Shown here piece by piece: positions 32,327 to 43,299 of a stretch of DNA of 64,000 nt (its first letter is position 1; every line of letters begins with the position of its first letter). The stretch lies in NCBI RefSeq assembly GCF_051622035.1, contig NC_135360.1:3221501-3285500 (forward strand), read 5' to 3'. This DNA is from Arctopsyche grandis (taxonomy: Eukaryota > Arthropoda > Insecta > Trichoptera > Hydropsychidae). A program made the position numbers and the translations under genes. Under the pieces are notes generated by a model. It was not told the DNA's origin and searched no databases. It saw only the letters and a program-made list of their open reading frames with translations.

Positions 32327-33441
32327 TCAATGGTGGGATTTCAAATGCTTTAAAAGTATATATTTAGAAGTGAATGATTTAGAACAAAAGTCACATTTGG
32401 GCGACTTTGCCTTCATATGAACTTTCATGTGTATAACCATATATTGTTTGCGTTTTACTGATTTTGAACAAATATCACATTTGAACGGCTTTTCATTAGA
32501 ATGACATTTCAAATGTCTCATTAGGGCGTATTTTTGAACGAATGATTTTAAACAAATGTTACATTTGAACGGTTTTTCCCCAGAGTGGCGTGTCATATGT
32601 ATCTTCAAGTGATATTTGTTAACAAACGATTTTAAACAAATGTTACATTTGTGCGCTTCTACTTCTGAATGAATATTCATGTGTCCATGAAGGTAATGTT
32701 TTGAAGAGAATGATTTTAAACAAATGTCACATTTGTGTGGGTTTTCCTTGGTGTGAACAGTCATGTGTAATCGGAGGTTATTTTTCCTAGCGTATGATTT
32801 TGAACAAATATCACATATGAACGGTTGTTCTCGAGTATCACGTGTTGTATGTAACATTTCAGTTGTGTTGTCGTTTGAAGTAATTTTTCCTTCGTGTACC
32901 TAAAAATTCAATAATACATATAATTTCACGTGTAACATTTTCATATATGTGAATTTACATATTCGATTAGTTGAATGTTTTGCTTAAAATTGTTCAAAGC
33001 CACTCGAATCCCATTTACTTACTTCGCCATCGTCTGGTGGACTAGAAATGTTGGGTAGCAAATTAGCATTCGACTCATCTTTCCATATTAAATCATCTAG
33101 CATAACCTCCTCCCGCTTGACATTCAAAGACCCGTATAATTTCACCCTCGACGTTTCGTCACTCTGAAGACAAGCGTTTCGAAAGCTGTGGAGCAATTCC
33201 AAATTGTTGACACATGAATGGCATATCATATCTGGCAGATGGTCACCTTTTCTAACCTGCAAATGAGAAAGGTATTGACGATTACGAGGTCTAGCGAATT
33301 AACAATAGCAATAGTAACCTAACTGACCCGCAGCTGACAGCAGGTCCAAATGCGTTGCGCCAAACGCGTTGGATGAGGGTCGTCATGGATGGAGACGAAG
33401 GAGCCTGCCGGAGCAGAGCAGAGACAAAGTCTGCACTCCAT
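32327..33441 (-). CDS. ZAD C2H2 zinc-finger gene E, truncated sister of D
   Basis: Exon 1 is 33441-33328. Exon 2 is 33256-33023 (78 codons, VRKGDHLPDMICHSC). Exon 3 is 32899-32327, starting VHEGKITSND. Phase 0 introns. Predicted protein is about 306 residues with 6 fingers, from FICDICSKS to PKCDFCSKS. Each finger has a counterpart in gene D, but the first two D fingers are absent. It ends HLKSHH where D continues, so at least ten fingers are lost. Several differences from D fall on predicted DNA-contact residues (for example ARKYN to ARKNN and VSKYD to VNKYH). Either a short functional factor or an early pseudogene; splice sites and ZAD cysteines are intact. Confidence 0.85.
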
Positions 33442-33790
33442 CGCTACTTGGGCAATAGAAGCGCAAACCTCGGAGTGAAAAGTGAAGAGTGGACGATGGA
33501 TGGTTGCAGACGTTTCAGAGCAGTGGTACCCTAAGTTATTGTGGCCACGGACCCCTGCTTAGAGCACACAGATCGAAGACTGGAGATCCGATTTAGAACT
33601 TTAGTGTTGAGAGTGATTGCCACGATCTGACAGCTCTCTATGTACGCTCCATCAAGACAAAAACCTGATCATTAACCCCAAGTGAAATAAGTCTACATAA
33701 TTGCATTAACCCCAAGTGTAGATATCGTTTGCAATCCAACTTTCGTGTGTGTACACGTGCTAGTCTCAAGAAGTTTTTGCTATCTATCTA
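33442..33790. other. 5' flank of gene E, empty-site reference
   Basis: Continuous copy of the flank shared with D (24205-26612 after removing insertions) and B. It contains uninterrupted GACAGCTC, TACGCTCCATC and CTACATAATTGC, the target sites of three elements found next to D. No gene. Confidence 0.8.
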
Positions 33791-34190
33791 TAGGGCGGGT
33801 GATAGGTTTCGACCGATTCCCGGCCTATAGAAACATTGTTTGTGTTTGTAAGAGGATCGTTTATTTATGTTCAGTTGTTACAATGGTAATTGTATGTACG
33901 AAGAAGTTGAGCTTCGGAGAAGTGAGCTGGCTGAATTTCAGATGTTCACTCTCGCGTTTGGAGCTGCTGCCTCGGTTTATATACGTTCTGGCTTGAAGCG
34001 TGCCGCGTGCAGATGCTTTGTCTTCGTTTCCAGGACACGTGTTGACCTGTTTTCGAGGCACGTGTGGTTTATAGCTATGGGGTCAGCGCCAGGACGTCGT
34101 TCGTTTGAGAATGGGGTCGTGTGCCACGCGTAAACGACTTTGTGGCTTGTGGAGTGCCGACGAGAGCGGACGAATAAAACGACTTCTACA
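33791..34190 (-). mobile_element. Solo LTR-like unit, minus strand
   Basis: Minus strand starts TGTAGAAGTCGTTTTATTCG, has GTATATAAACCGAGGCAGC (TATA-like) in mid-unit, AATAAACGATCCTCTT near the end, and finishes CGGTCGAAACCTATC and CCGCCCTATAG. From about 33800 to 34130 it is the reverse complement of 35690-36033. Exact ends and duplication are uncertain. Confidence 0.65.
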
Positions 34191-34439
34191 ACTCTTCTAC
34201 TTCTTTCTCCCCGATCCTGGAATTCCCCTCTTCACGTCCACGATGCAACAATATCAATGCATTTTTTGATAAAATGCCCTAGTTTTCAATTCGGTTAAGT
34301 CACCTTATTCAACAAACTCGAACTGCATATTGACGTCGACAATATTGACAATTCAAAACCCTCCGTCAATATCGTGAACTTGATGTAATACTATGCTACT
34401 AGAACTGTGATTCGTATTGACTCTAGCATGCGCCAATAG

Positions 34440-35165
34440 GTAAACGGATTTATGGGGACCGATCTAGTTGTGAAGGTGTTCTTCACCACCAGTCCGCCAT
34501 GGGTTTATAGACGGGTTCGTCTGAGTTTTAGTAGTTATTACTGCTGTTTGTTTTGGTAAAGTATTTTATTGTTTGAATATACAAGTGTATAAATATGTTG
34601 TTGAAGCGGCTGGAATCGTAGCGTTCTCGAGACGGCTATTGGCTGCTGACTGGTGTCGTGCGGACGCTGGATCTTGTAATGTGTCGTTGCTCTGGATCCG
34701 GCTGAGTTGCAAACGTTCTTCCATTGTAGGGTAGTTGGCTCGGCATTTGGCTATGTTCAGGTGTCTCTGGATGTGGCAGAGTGTTGCTGGCTCGGTAGTC
34801 GGCTATGTTCAGATGGTCTCTGGCTCATTTGCTGGTTGATCCTCCAGGTGAGCGTAGTGTAGTAGTGGCTGGTCAAAAGCTGGATGTTGACTGAAGTTTT
34901 CTTGTCAAAACTCCCTTTTATACGCTTTTGGCGTAAGCGAGTTGGTCGCAGGTGTGGTTTGCAGCTGTGGGCACACGTGGTCAAGTAAGCGAGCTTTGTT
35001 GCACGTGGTTGCAGCTGTGTGCACATGTGGTCAAGTAAGCGAGCTTTGTTGCACGTGGATTGCAGCTGTGTGCACATGTGGTCAAGTAAGCGAGCTTTGT
35101 TGCACGTGGCTTGTAGCTGTGTGCACACGTGGTCAAGTAGAGTGAGTGCGTGGTGCGTTGGCACT
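34440..35165 (-). mobile_element. LTR-like unit with internal 50-bp tandem repeat
   Basis: Minus strand shows GCGTATAAAAGGGAG (TATA-like), then CCAGCAAATGAGCCAGAG blocks related to the 25720 LTR. It has AATAAAATACTTTACC near its 3' end. Four 50-51 bp tandem units lie upstream of the TATA-like box. Ends are not defined, but promoter/polyA arrangement and block homology support an LTR of the same broad family. Confidence 0.55.
34961..35140. repeat. 50-51 bp tandem repeat, four units
   Basis: Units begin GCAGCTGTG at 34961, 35011, 35062 and a variant GTAGCTGTG at 35113. Each contains CACGTGGTCAAGTAAGCGAG or its CATGTGG variant. Repeated CACGTG and CAGCTG E-box-like palindromes occur in every unit. 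Confidence 0.9.
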
Positions 35166-35508
35166 TGTTAATTTATTTATTGTTTTAATCTCCACTTGAG
35201 CGAGATCGCTTTTTGATGAAAATAATCACCGAACCGCGCCAATATTATCCCGCGGTACATGCGTATCGTGTCTTGAAAATCAAATCTTGAAAATTTAATG
35301 AACTTTCATGTAATAGTGCCATGAGCGAAAAAAATTTTGGAAACCCGCTGTTCCAAAATTGGGTTAAAATAGCTACCCAAGCGCTTTCGTCACGAAAAAA
35401 AATGGGCGATGTCATCCAATATTAAAATAGTTTTCAAATATAACATAAATAGACACCACTGAAAGGGCGCCGTTGACACCAACAGTATTTACTAAAAATA
35501 CTTACAAT

Positions 35509-36871
35509 TGTAGGAATCTAGCACAACTTGTGCTATTACGAATCAAAATCAGTGATCTCATCCTCGATCCTGTACAAACACGCATAACTCAAGGGCGACG
35601 ACCCCTTCGACCATCTCAGAAGAAAGAATTCATCGCTCGATCGTAAAAACGAACAAAACCCAACAGTGATGTAATCAGGATACCCAAACACGTAAAAGTC
35701 AACGCGTGGCACATGCCCGCATTCTCAAACGAACGACGTCCTGACGCCGACCCCATAAACACACGCCTCGAAAGTAGGTCAACACGTGTGCCCAACACAC
35801 GTGACCTGGAAACGAAGACAAAGCATTTGCGCGCGGCACGCTCCAACCCAGAACGTATATAAAGCGACGCAGCAGCTCCAGACGCCAGATCACTCTGGAG
35901 TTCAACCAGATCACTTCACCGAAGCTCAACCTCTTCGTACATACAATAACCATTGTAACAATTGAACAACAATAAACGATCCTCTTTCAAACTCAACTGA
36001 GATTCCATAGGCCGGGAAACGGTCGAAACCTTAAAAGGTCTGTTCATACCTAGTCAGCACGTACCGACTTCAGCAGGTATCCGGCCGTACGAAAAGTATT
36101 CTTTGGTACATTTTGTATGGGTATATTCATATCAACCGTCACGTTTACGTCACGGCAGGCTTACAGCAGTACCCGACATTTCCTGTTCATACCTTACAGC
36201 AACATCCGTCAACGTATCGTATCCGTTTTTTTGGCCATCGTGGAAATATACACGCGAATTACGTGCCATGAGTCTGCCGCTTTGCTGTTTTGGACCAATT
36301 ATCGATAGTGACAGTTGACAGCTGTTCAATATTTCGATATGGTTTTGGCGCAAATATTTAAAAAAAATTTAAATTTTTTACGGAAATATTTAAAAAAATT
36401 TTGTCCATCATCCACAAGCTCCTTATACAGTGTCCAAAACTCTCCTTCGGTTTTTCTATTTTTTAACATGGGATGCACATCAAAACGCCTCCGTGCTTTT
36501 TTGTTGCCTTCTTGAGCTTCTTCTTCCAACAACAGCGCGATTATACATAATTTTTCGTTCAATAAACGTCGAAACATTTTTGCTGACTTGTATTCTGACG
36601 CGTAGCTACGAATGCACGTGTATGCATTCATATTGTAAGTACTCGACAATACGACGTAAGCAATATTGCGCCGCATCGTCATGGCCTATAATGTATAAGT
36701 AAGCCGATTTTACCTTGCACTCGGCCAAATTGCTGTAAGCGTGACGTGACCGCGACGTGTAGGTAGATATTAATAGAAATGTAATAAAATGACATATTTG
36801 AAACGGAGTCGTGCAGTGCTGAAGCCGTGCAGTGCTGTTAAGTATGAACAGACCTTAACCCGTCCTATACA
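35509..36871 (+). mobile_element. Solo LTR interrupted by a Harbinger element
   Basis: Starts TGTAGGAATCTAGCAC; contains GTATATAAAGCGACG near 35857 (TATA-like) and AATAAACGATCCTCTTTC near 35970. At GAAACCTTA (36033) it is broken by the 36034-36854 element and resumes as TTAACCCGTCCTATACA. Restoring the site gives the usual LTR end seen at 29274-29545. Both LTR halves together are about 540 bp. Confidence 0.75.
36034..36854 (-). mobile_element. PIF/Harbinger-type non-autonomous element, TTA TSD
   Basis: Inverted ends GGTCTGTTCATAC (36037-36049) and GTATGAACAGACC (36842-36854), with TTA on both sides (36031-36033, 36855-36857). TTA is the target type used by PIF/Harbinger. Minus strand at 36326-36682 encodes RRRFDVHPMLKNRK, GEFWTLYKELVDD and FKYFRKKF, the N-terminal piece of a Harbinger nuclease. 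The DDE core is absent. The host is the LTR at 35509. Confidence 0.85.
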
Positions 36872-36873
36872 AA

Positions 36874-36939
36874 ATTTTCCATATCCAGTTCCGAAATAGT
36901 AACCACTGGCTGCTATATAGGAACTGGATATGGAAAATA
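36874..36939. repeat. CCATATCCAGTTCC hairpin
   Basis: ATTTTCCATATCCAGTTCC pairs with GGAACTGGATATGGAAAAT around a 27-bp loop. The same hairpin occurs at 37511-37575 with a similar loop, and one arm at about 19373. Confidence 0.85.
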
Positions 36940-37087
36940 TTGTAAGTAAAACTGTTGTTTTCGCCGGCCCCTATAGGTCCATATCGTGATAATCAGTAGC
37001 GAATCCGGGCTGTTTTGAAATCTGCGATACTAGAATCACGATCCGTATTGATAGTGTAATACTCCCAATGTTTATGCTCATATTATA

Positions 37088-37613
37088 TGGCGCCGTCCAC
37101 ACACACGATATCTATATACGATATTTCCGGTAAACGGACTACTAGTCATATGTGAATCAGTCACAGGACAACCGGTCGCTCTAGATCGGTCACACGTGAT
37201 CACCCATCACACTAAAACTCGTCACGAGAAAACTGGTCACACCCTAAAATCGGTCACGTGAAAACTGGTTAACCGATTTTAGGGTGTGACCAGTTTTCTC
37301 GTGACCAGTTTTAGTGTGACGGGTGATCACGTGTGACCGATCTAGAGCGACTGGTTGTCCTGTGACCGGTTCACATTTGACTAGTGATCACTAGAGGTAG
37401 GATAGTCACAGTGCTATCTATTGTTCGGCAAACCTTTAACAATGCATTTACAACCTTTGAACAATACACGGCCCCCTCAGGCTCCGGTGACTAGTGATCA
37501 CCGAACCGATATTTCCATATCCAGTTCACATATTGCAACCTGTGGCTGCTATTTAGGAACTGGATATGGAAATATCGTATGTAGATATCGGTGTGTGTGT
37601 GTGTGGACGGTGC
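37088..37613. mobile_element. Outer palindromic element carrying a nested foldback
   Basis: Left arm GGCGCCGTCCACACACACGA, then CTATATACGATATTTCC (37089-37128). Right arm GGAAATATCGTATGTAGATA, then a GT run and GTGGACGGTGCC (37566-37612). The arms pair once the nested element 37129-37507 is removed. The core is the CCATATCCAGTTC hairpin. GCGTCCACACAC with GGATATCCACGAACGATATT at 50337-50372 looks like another left arm. Confidence 0.75.
37129..37507. mobile_element. GGTAAACGG...CACCGAACC foldback element, 9-bp TSD
   Basis: Flanked by GATATTTCC at 37120-37128 and 37508-37516. The two arms (37131-37260 and 37262-37390) are nearly perfect inverted copies: GGTCGCTCTAGATCGGTCAC through TGATCACCC and its reverse. 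The structure is almost loop-free. A 103-bp segment near 37391-37493 is flanked by GACTAGTGATCAC repeats and looks like a further insertion or duplication. The 9-bp duplication and long arms suggest a Mutator-like origin, but no transposase is present. Confidence 0.8.
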
Positions 37614-37619
37614 CTATGA

Positions 37620-37858
37620 CATCGCTAGTAAAATGAAATTAAAATTTATAAATTTTATTTTATTTTAATATTTATATATTTAATATAATCATAAATTAAA
37701 TGGTCAAATATTTTTCCAAGGGGGAGAGGGGGGGTTTCCGGTTTGACTTGAAAGAAGTCTGACAACCCTAATCAATGATCCTGAACTCCTCACGTCTACA
37801 TCTAAGCGTCCATTGTCAATTCCACTCCCCAGTAGTTTGTGCTTCAGCCGACGTAGCA
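37620..37858. promoter_or_regulatory. 5' flank and leader of gene F
   Basis: AT-rich up to 37700. Next to the ATG, TCCACTCCCC with AGTAGTTTGTGCTTCAGCC matches the leader of other ZAD loci (GTTTGTGCTTCT core). It is probably 5' UTR or core promoter; the transcription start is not defined. Confidence 0.45.
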
Positions 37859-39588
37859 ATGGAGTGCAGACTTTGCCTCTGCACTGCTCCACCGGAGGCT
37901 TTCGTCTCCATCCATGACGGACCTCATCCACGGCATTTGGTGCAACTCATTACGACCTGCTGTCACCTGCGGGTCGGTTACGCTTTAACCACCGCTGTTG
38001 TTAATTCGTTAGTCCTCATAATCATTAATTCAATTCTCATTTGCAGGTTAGGAAAGGTGACAAGCTACCAGATATGGTATGCCATTCGTGCGTCAACAAT
38101 CTGGCATTGCTCAAAACCTTTCGAAACAATTGTCTTCGGAGTGACAAAGCGGCGAGATTGCGGTCAAATGCATCTTTGGATATTAAGCCGGAGGAAGTTT
38201 TGTTGGAAGACTTAACATGGGGTGAAGAGTCGGATACTTACTTGTCACGAAATATTTCTACTTCACCTGACGATGGCGACGTAAGTCAATTAGACTAGAG
38301 TGCCTTGTTATTGATTAGTAAACATTTTATTGTTTTATCACTGGATCACAAATTGTTCATCGTAGAAAAAAGTTGGTCCGGAAATTGCATTTGTTCCTCC
38401 TAGTTAACAGAGACAATGACGTCTAATAACACTAGAAAATGATATATCGTTTGTTTTATGTTGTAGGTACATGGAGGAAAAATCACTTCAGATGATAACA
38501 TAACAGAAATGGTAGACCCCACTTCATGCTCTACACATTCTGAATTGGATCATAACATTGATTTCCAAGACGAATTATTTGTTCCTGGACGCAATCTTGT
38601 GACACAGGAAACTCCACACGCTCTTGGAAAGCTGCATAAATGCGACATTTGTACAAAGTCATTTAGTAGGAAACAATACCTGAATGCACACATGCTAATT
38701 CATACTTCGGAAAAGCCACACAAATGTGAAGTTTGTTTAAAATCATTTTCATTCAGATCGATTCTTGTACTGCATATGAGATGCCATTCCGAAGAGAAGC
38801 TATTCAAGTGTGATATTTGTTTAAAATCATTCACGACAAAGTCCAACCTCGGCATACATAAGAGTATTCATAGTGGGCTAAAGCCACACAAATGCGAGCT
38901 TTGTTTAAAATCATTTTCGGTGAAAGACACCCTTTTGAAGCATATGAAAATCCACTCTGGGGAAAAACCTTTCAAGTGTGTTATTTGTTATAAATCGTGT
39001 ACGTTGAAATCCAACCTTACGAAACATATGAAAACCCACTCGGGAGAGAAACCTTTCAATTGTGATATTTGTTCAAAATCATTCACTACAAAATCTGGCC
39101 TCGGCACGCATAAGAATATTCATAGTGGGCTAAAGCCACACAAATGTGAGTTTTGTTTGAAATCATTTATTTCGAAATTTAAACTCGGTGTACACATGAG
39201 TTGTCATAGTGGGGTAAAGCTACACAAGTGTGATATTTGTTTGAAATCGTTTAGGTTAAAAGAAAACCTGTCGAAACACATGAAAATCCACTCTGGAGAA
39301 AAACCGTTCAAATGTGATATTTGTTTAAAAGCGTTCAAGTTGAAAGAAAACCTGTCGAATCATATGAAAATCCACTCTGGAGAAAAACCATTCAAATGTG
39401 ATATTTGTTTAAAGGCATTCACGAAAAAGTTCAACCTCGGTACACATTTGCGTATTCATACTAAAGTAAAACTATACAAATGTGATATTTGTTCAAAATC
39501 ATTTACTAGGAAACAATATCTCACTGCTCACATGAATATTCATGGAGTAAGCCAGACAAATGACGCATTGCTTAAAATAATTTACTGA
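37859..39588 (+). CDS. ZAD C2H2 zinc-finger gene F, 11 fingers
   Basis: Exon 1 is 37859-37972 (MECRLCLCTAPPEAF to CCHLR). Exon 2 is 38047-38280 (78 codons, VRKGDKLPDMVCHSC). Exon 3 is 38467-39588, starting VHGGKITSDDN. Phase 0 introns with GTCGGT and GTAAGT donors. Predicted about 489 residues. A 55-residue acidic linker (HSELDHNIDFQDELFV) precedes 11 fingers, HKCDICTKS to YKCDICSKS. Linkers include canonical HSGEKPFKC, closer to the general C2H2 consensus than in the minus-strand group. It ends in a non-finger tail (GVSQTNDALLKIIY). The frame is intact and looks functional. Finger relics follow at 39600-39780. Confidence 0.92.
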
Positions 39589-39589
39589 G

Positions 39590-39790
39590 ATATCCAACCC
39601 TATGCAATATTTCGGATACCACTCTGGAGAAGATCCGTTATTATATTGAGTATTCATAGTTTGGTAAAACTGCGCAAATGTGACATTTGTCTGAGATCAT
39701 TTGTTAATTTTAAGACATTTAAAGGCACACGCTGGTGTCAAAAACCACAAAAAATGTGAGGTTTGTTTAAACTCGACTTTGTTTAAACTG
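39590..39790 (+). pseudogene. Finger relics after gene F
   Basis: CATAGTTTGGTAAAACTGCGCAAATGTGACATTTGTCTGAGATCATTT at 39655-39702 still encodes a finger start (KLRKCDICLRSF) out of frame with gene F. Partial copies occur to about 39780. This shows former array length beyond the present stop. Confidence 0.7.
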
Positions 39791-39799
39791 TGACAGTAT

Positions 39800-40660
39800 T
39801 AGTCCACTCTTTTTATTACTAGCTTGCTTTCGATTTTTTCGTCTGACAATATTTGGGTTCTTATCCACACTCTTCCGATCGTTTTCAAACTTTGCCATTG
39901 CTATTTAAACTTCATGCTATTTACATGTGATGATACAAATTTTGTCAATTTTATTTTAACACGTTCAACCCGGCGTGTACCACTGGTGGCCACGCGGATA
40001 GTGCTATAGCAGACTATAATTTTACGGTTCCACTTCATTGAGCACCTCAACACTAAAATTCCTATAAAATTCTAAAGATCTAGGGACAACTCATTATATA
40101 AAGTGATTTAATGACGTCACGCGTAATTGGGTGCCGATACGCGTGACAGTGCCGCCACATGGGCAAATGTATGAAATCATGCGCCGGGCTGGATTTGTTA
40201 AACAGATATTTATATATAAAACCGAAACGGCGTCTGTAATTCCTTTCTGATTGGCTGTCGTCAAAGTCGTTTCTGATTGGCTGTCGTCAAAGTCGTTTCT
40301 GATTGGCTGGATTGGGCAAAGACGTTTGTGATCGGTCGGTCGTTAGATAATTTTCGTTTTTTTTTTTTATTCAAATAAATTTAATAAATAAATAAATAGA
40401 GATTTTTTTCATGGTTCGACAGTATTCTCATGACTGGACTGCATTTCCTTATGCTGAGCGAAGCCGCGCAGAACCACTAGTGTTTTATAGAACAGGAATG
40501 TGTGTATTAGACCTGTTTCCGGGTCTACATATGTACTATGTAAGCTTGATTGAATTTTTTATGAGGATCTTTACATATTTGTTTTTTTTTTTAACAAAAT
40601 ACAATAAAAAATGTTATACAAAAATTATTTTTTAGTTTGTCTGTACACCATTGGGTTATC
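39800..40660. other. Intergenic with short tandem repeats
   Basis: A roughly 27-bp unit (TTTCTGATTGGCTGTCGTCAAAGTCG) is repeated about 2.5-3 times at 40244-40316. ATTGG (CCAAT-box reverse) recurs in it. No gene is seen. Confidence 0.5.
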
Positions 40661-40671
40661 CACATTAGAGC

Positions 40672-40921
40672 CAGTGGCGGATTTACTTACAGGCAAAGGA
40701 GGCGGCCGCCTCAAGACTAGCATTTATGATGAATTTTTATAGTTTTTATAGTCCAATAGGACATCATGAAAGTTGACTCACTTTCCTTAATAACCCTTTT
40801 CCCTCGGCAATAAATATAGCGAACAAGTCCTGTACTACTACAAAATCAAATATTCGGGGGGGGGGGGGGGGGGCAGACATTTGTAGCGCCTCGGGCCTCT
40901 AGCGAAGTAAATCCGCCACTG
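40672..40921. mobile_element. hAT-type MITE, CAGTGGCGGATTTAC ends
   Basis: CAGTGGCGGATTTACTT at the left and AAGTAAATCCGCCACTG at the right are a perfect 17-bp inverted repeat. Flanks ATTAGAGC and TTTAGAGT match at 6 of 8 bases, a worn 8-bp duplication. A G run (40856-40873) and a fragment of the TTAA MITE (CCCTCGGCAATAAATATAGC) lie inside. Confidence 0.82.
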
Positions 40922-41039
40922 TTTAGAGTACATACATATTTACAATCTACAACAGTGTACATTCATACTGCATGATATAATATTTATTTATTTATATATA
41001 TTTTAGCTATCAAGCTAATTTAAAAATACATCTTAATTA

Positions 41040-42470
41040 TTATACTTGACTCTAAAATTTATAATTAATTTATATGTACTGTGTGCGAAGAGACACCTCA
41101 CAGAGGTGTCTCTTCGCACCTCGCAGGAATGCATCCATGTTTTTAGCAGACCTGATGCACTCAGGGAGGGCATTATACATGAGCACACCCCTGTGAAAAA
41201 CACCCCCAGCCGTTTTATTCTTTCTTACTCTACCTACAACTAGTTTGTCCTTATTTCTAGTATAAAAACTATGTTTATCTCTATTCCTTATTATATAATC
41301 ATCAAAATACTTAGGTAATAACTTATGATCTAACTTATAAACAAAATACAATGTACTAATATTTAGACTAATTCTAATACTCATCCATCCTAATTCATCT
41401 AACATACTTCCAATACTCTTAAATCTACTCACATTCAAAATACCTCTCATAGCTTTATTCTGTATTTTTTGCATTTTTTCTAAATCTTGGCCACTAAACA
41501 AATTAAGCACAGTGGCACAATAAACCACATGTGGCAAGACAATTGAATTAAACACTAAAATTTTACTTTTTTTACTTAAAATATTTCTTAATCTACATAA
41601 TACACCAACTTTTCTAGCCATTTTTTTATTATATAGTCAGCGTGCATTTTAAAATTTAGTCCTGAATCTATGTATACACCTAAGTATTTTATATTTTCAA
41701 CTTTTTCAATTAACTTATCATCAATTCTAATTTCATTCAATATATTTTTATTTTTACCATTCAACCACATCATTTTTGTTTTATTCACATTCAACTTTAA
41801 TTTATTTTCACACAACCAGTCATTCACATAATTTAATTCTATATTTAAAATCTCAGACATTACATCAACATTCTTTCCAATTATATATATCAATGTATCA
41901 TCTGCAAACAAATGTATTTTACACATCTTAATTATCTTAACAATATCATTTATATATTATATAAATAATAAGGGTCCCAATTTGGACCCTTGCAGCACTC
42001 CATGAGGTGTTACAAATTCAGAGGATAACACCTTATCAATTTTTACTATTTGCCTTCTATTATTTAAGTATGATTGAAGCCACTTTAATACTATACCATT
42101 TATTCCTAACTTATATAATTTTTGTAATAAAATATTCCTATCTACTGTCTCGAACGCTCGCTTAAAATCTAGAAAAACTGCCCCAACAACCATGCTAGAT
42201 TCATCCATCGCTTCCATCCAATCAGCAACCACCAATTTGATAGCGGTTTCTGTTGAATGTTTCACTCTAAATCCAGACTGTTCCACAACCAAACAATCAT
42301 TTATACTAATGAACTCTTTCAATTGAATCATAACGATTTCCTCCAGCATCTTCTCAACAATTGGTAACATATTGATGGGCCTCATTTCACTGGCTTTATG
42401 TGTGCCAGTACAATAGTAGACACCTTCCATGCATCCGGGACGGATCCCACTTCTAACGATTCATTTATTA
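41040..42470 (-). mobile_element. Non-LTR retrotransposon (jockey/CR1-like), 5'-truncated
   Basis: Minus-strand reverse transcriptase in at least three frame pieces. 42430-41957: RPINMLPIVEKMLEEI, EQSGFRVKHSTETA, VFLDFKRAFETVD, then GVLQGSKLGPLLFI. 41926-41588: IHLFADDTLIY (catalytic box, F in place of the usual Y) and NKTKMMW. 41621-41070: the thumb and C-terminal region (VYCATVLNLF, RGILNVSRF), ending RGAKRHLCEVSLRTQYI. Order and motifs fit the jockey/CR1 group. The endonuclease and ORF1 are absent. Frame breaks make it inactive, though motif preservation suggests moderate age. Confidence 0.85.
41083..41119. repeat. Perfect 17-bp hairpin at the LINE 3' coding end
   Basis: GTGCGAAGAGACACCTC, loop ACA, GAGGTGTCTCTTCGCAC. 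It lies inside the last codons of the LINE frame (AKRHLCEVSLRT), so coding and structure coincide. Confidence 0.85.
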
Positions 42471-42479
42471 ATTTCAGTA

Positions 42480-43115
42480 ACAGGTCCAACCATGAATTGG
42501 ATGAAACACATTACATTGTACAGCATAAATGAAGTGAAATGAAATACACAGAACTAGGGTTGCCACCCCTACGGTTTTGACCCAGAGTCTCTGAATTTCA
42601 GCTAGTTGTACCTGGGCTCTGTGTTTGAGTATTAATTCTCTGGGTGTGTAGTGAATATCCCACAAAAATATAAACATAAATTAAATTGTATGTACATTAG
42701 ACATTTATAAGTTTTATGCAAAACGTATAAAGGACTTAAAGATGTCCATGGTGCATATATTCGTTACTGAAGCGAAGAAGGTATAAATAAAACCTATCGA
42801 TAAACTGGGTAATACTATATATAAAAATAATGTTTCGGTAAATATGTATATAAATATGTGACGGACAACGGGCGCAGTATGGGGAACCAATTATTTTTTT
42901 CATTTCGGAGCTGGGGGCGAAAGCCCCGGGGCGTCGGGGGCGCTAAGGGCGAAGGCCCCGGGGTGTCGGAAGCATCGGGGGCGCCAGAGGCGTCGACGGC
43001 GCTGGGAGCGAAGGCCCTGGAGCGTCGGGGGCGAAGGCCCTGGAGCGTCGGGGGCGAAGGCCCGGGGTGCTGGAAGCATCGGGGGCGCTGGGGGCAAAGG
43101 CGTCGGGGCGTCGGC
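42480..43115. other. Spacer and GC-rich minisatellite
   Basis: 42480-42850 holds no gene. 42905-43112 is GC-rich with repeated GGGGGCGAAGGCCC and GCGTCGGGGGCG blocks of about 24 bp. The spurious open frames on both strands come from this repeat. Confidence 0.6.
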
Positions 43116-43299
43116 GATGCACAAAACATAATTCGTCATTTCTAATTCGTGCATCAATTTCTTTCCGGAACCAGTCGTTTCAATTTCTTTAACTTTATTT
43201 TTATTCGTGTTTAATAATATCTTTATATAATATCAGAAAGAACAATAACATTTAGTACGCTTTATGTTTCTGAATATTTTTCGTTAAAAAATCTATTCT

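Noticed and set aside
42815-43157. Proline/glycine/alanine-rich open frames on both strands
   Set aside because: They arise from the GC-rich roughly 24-bp minisatellite at 42905-43112; no start context or domain supports a gene.
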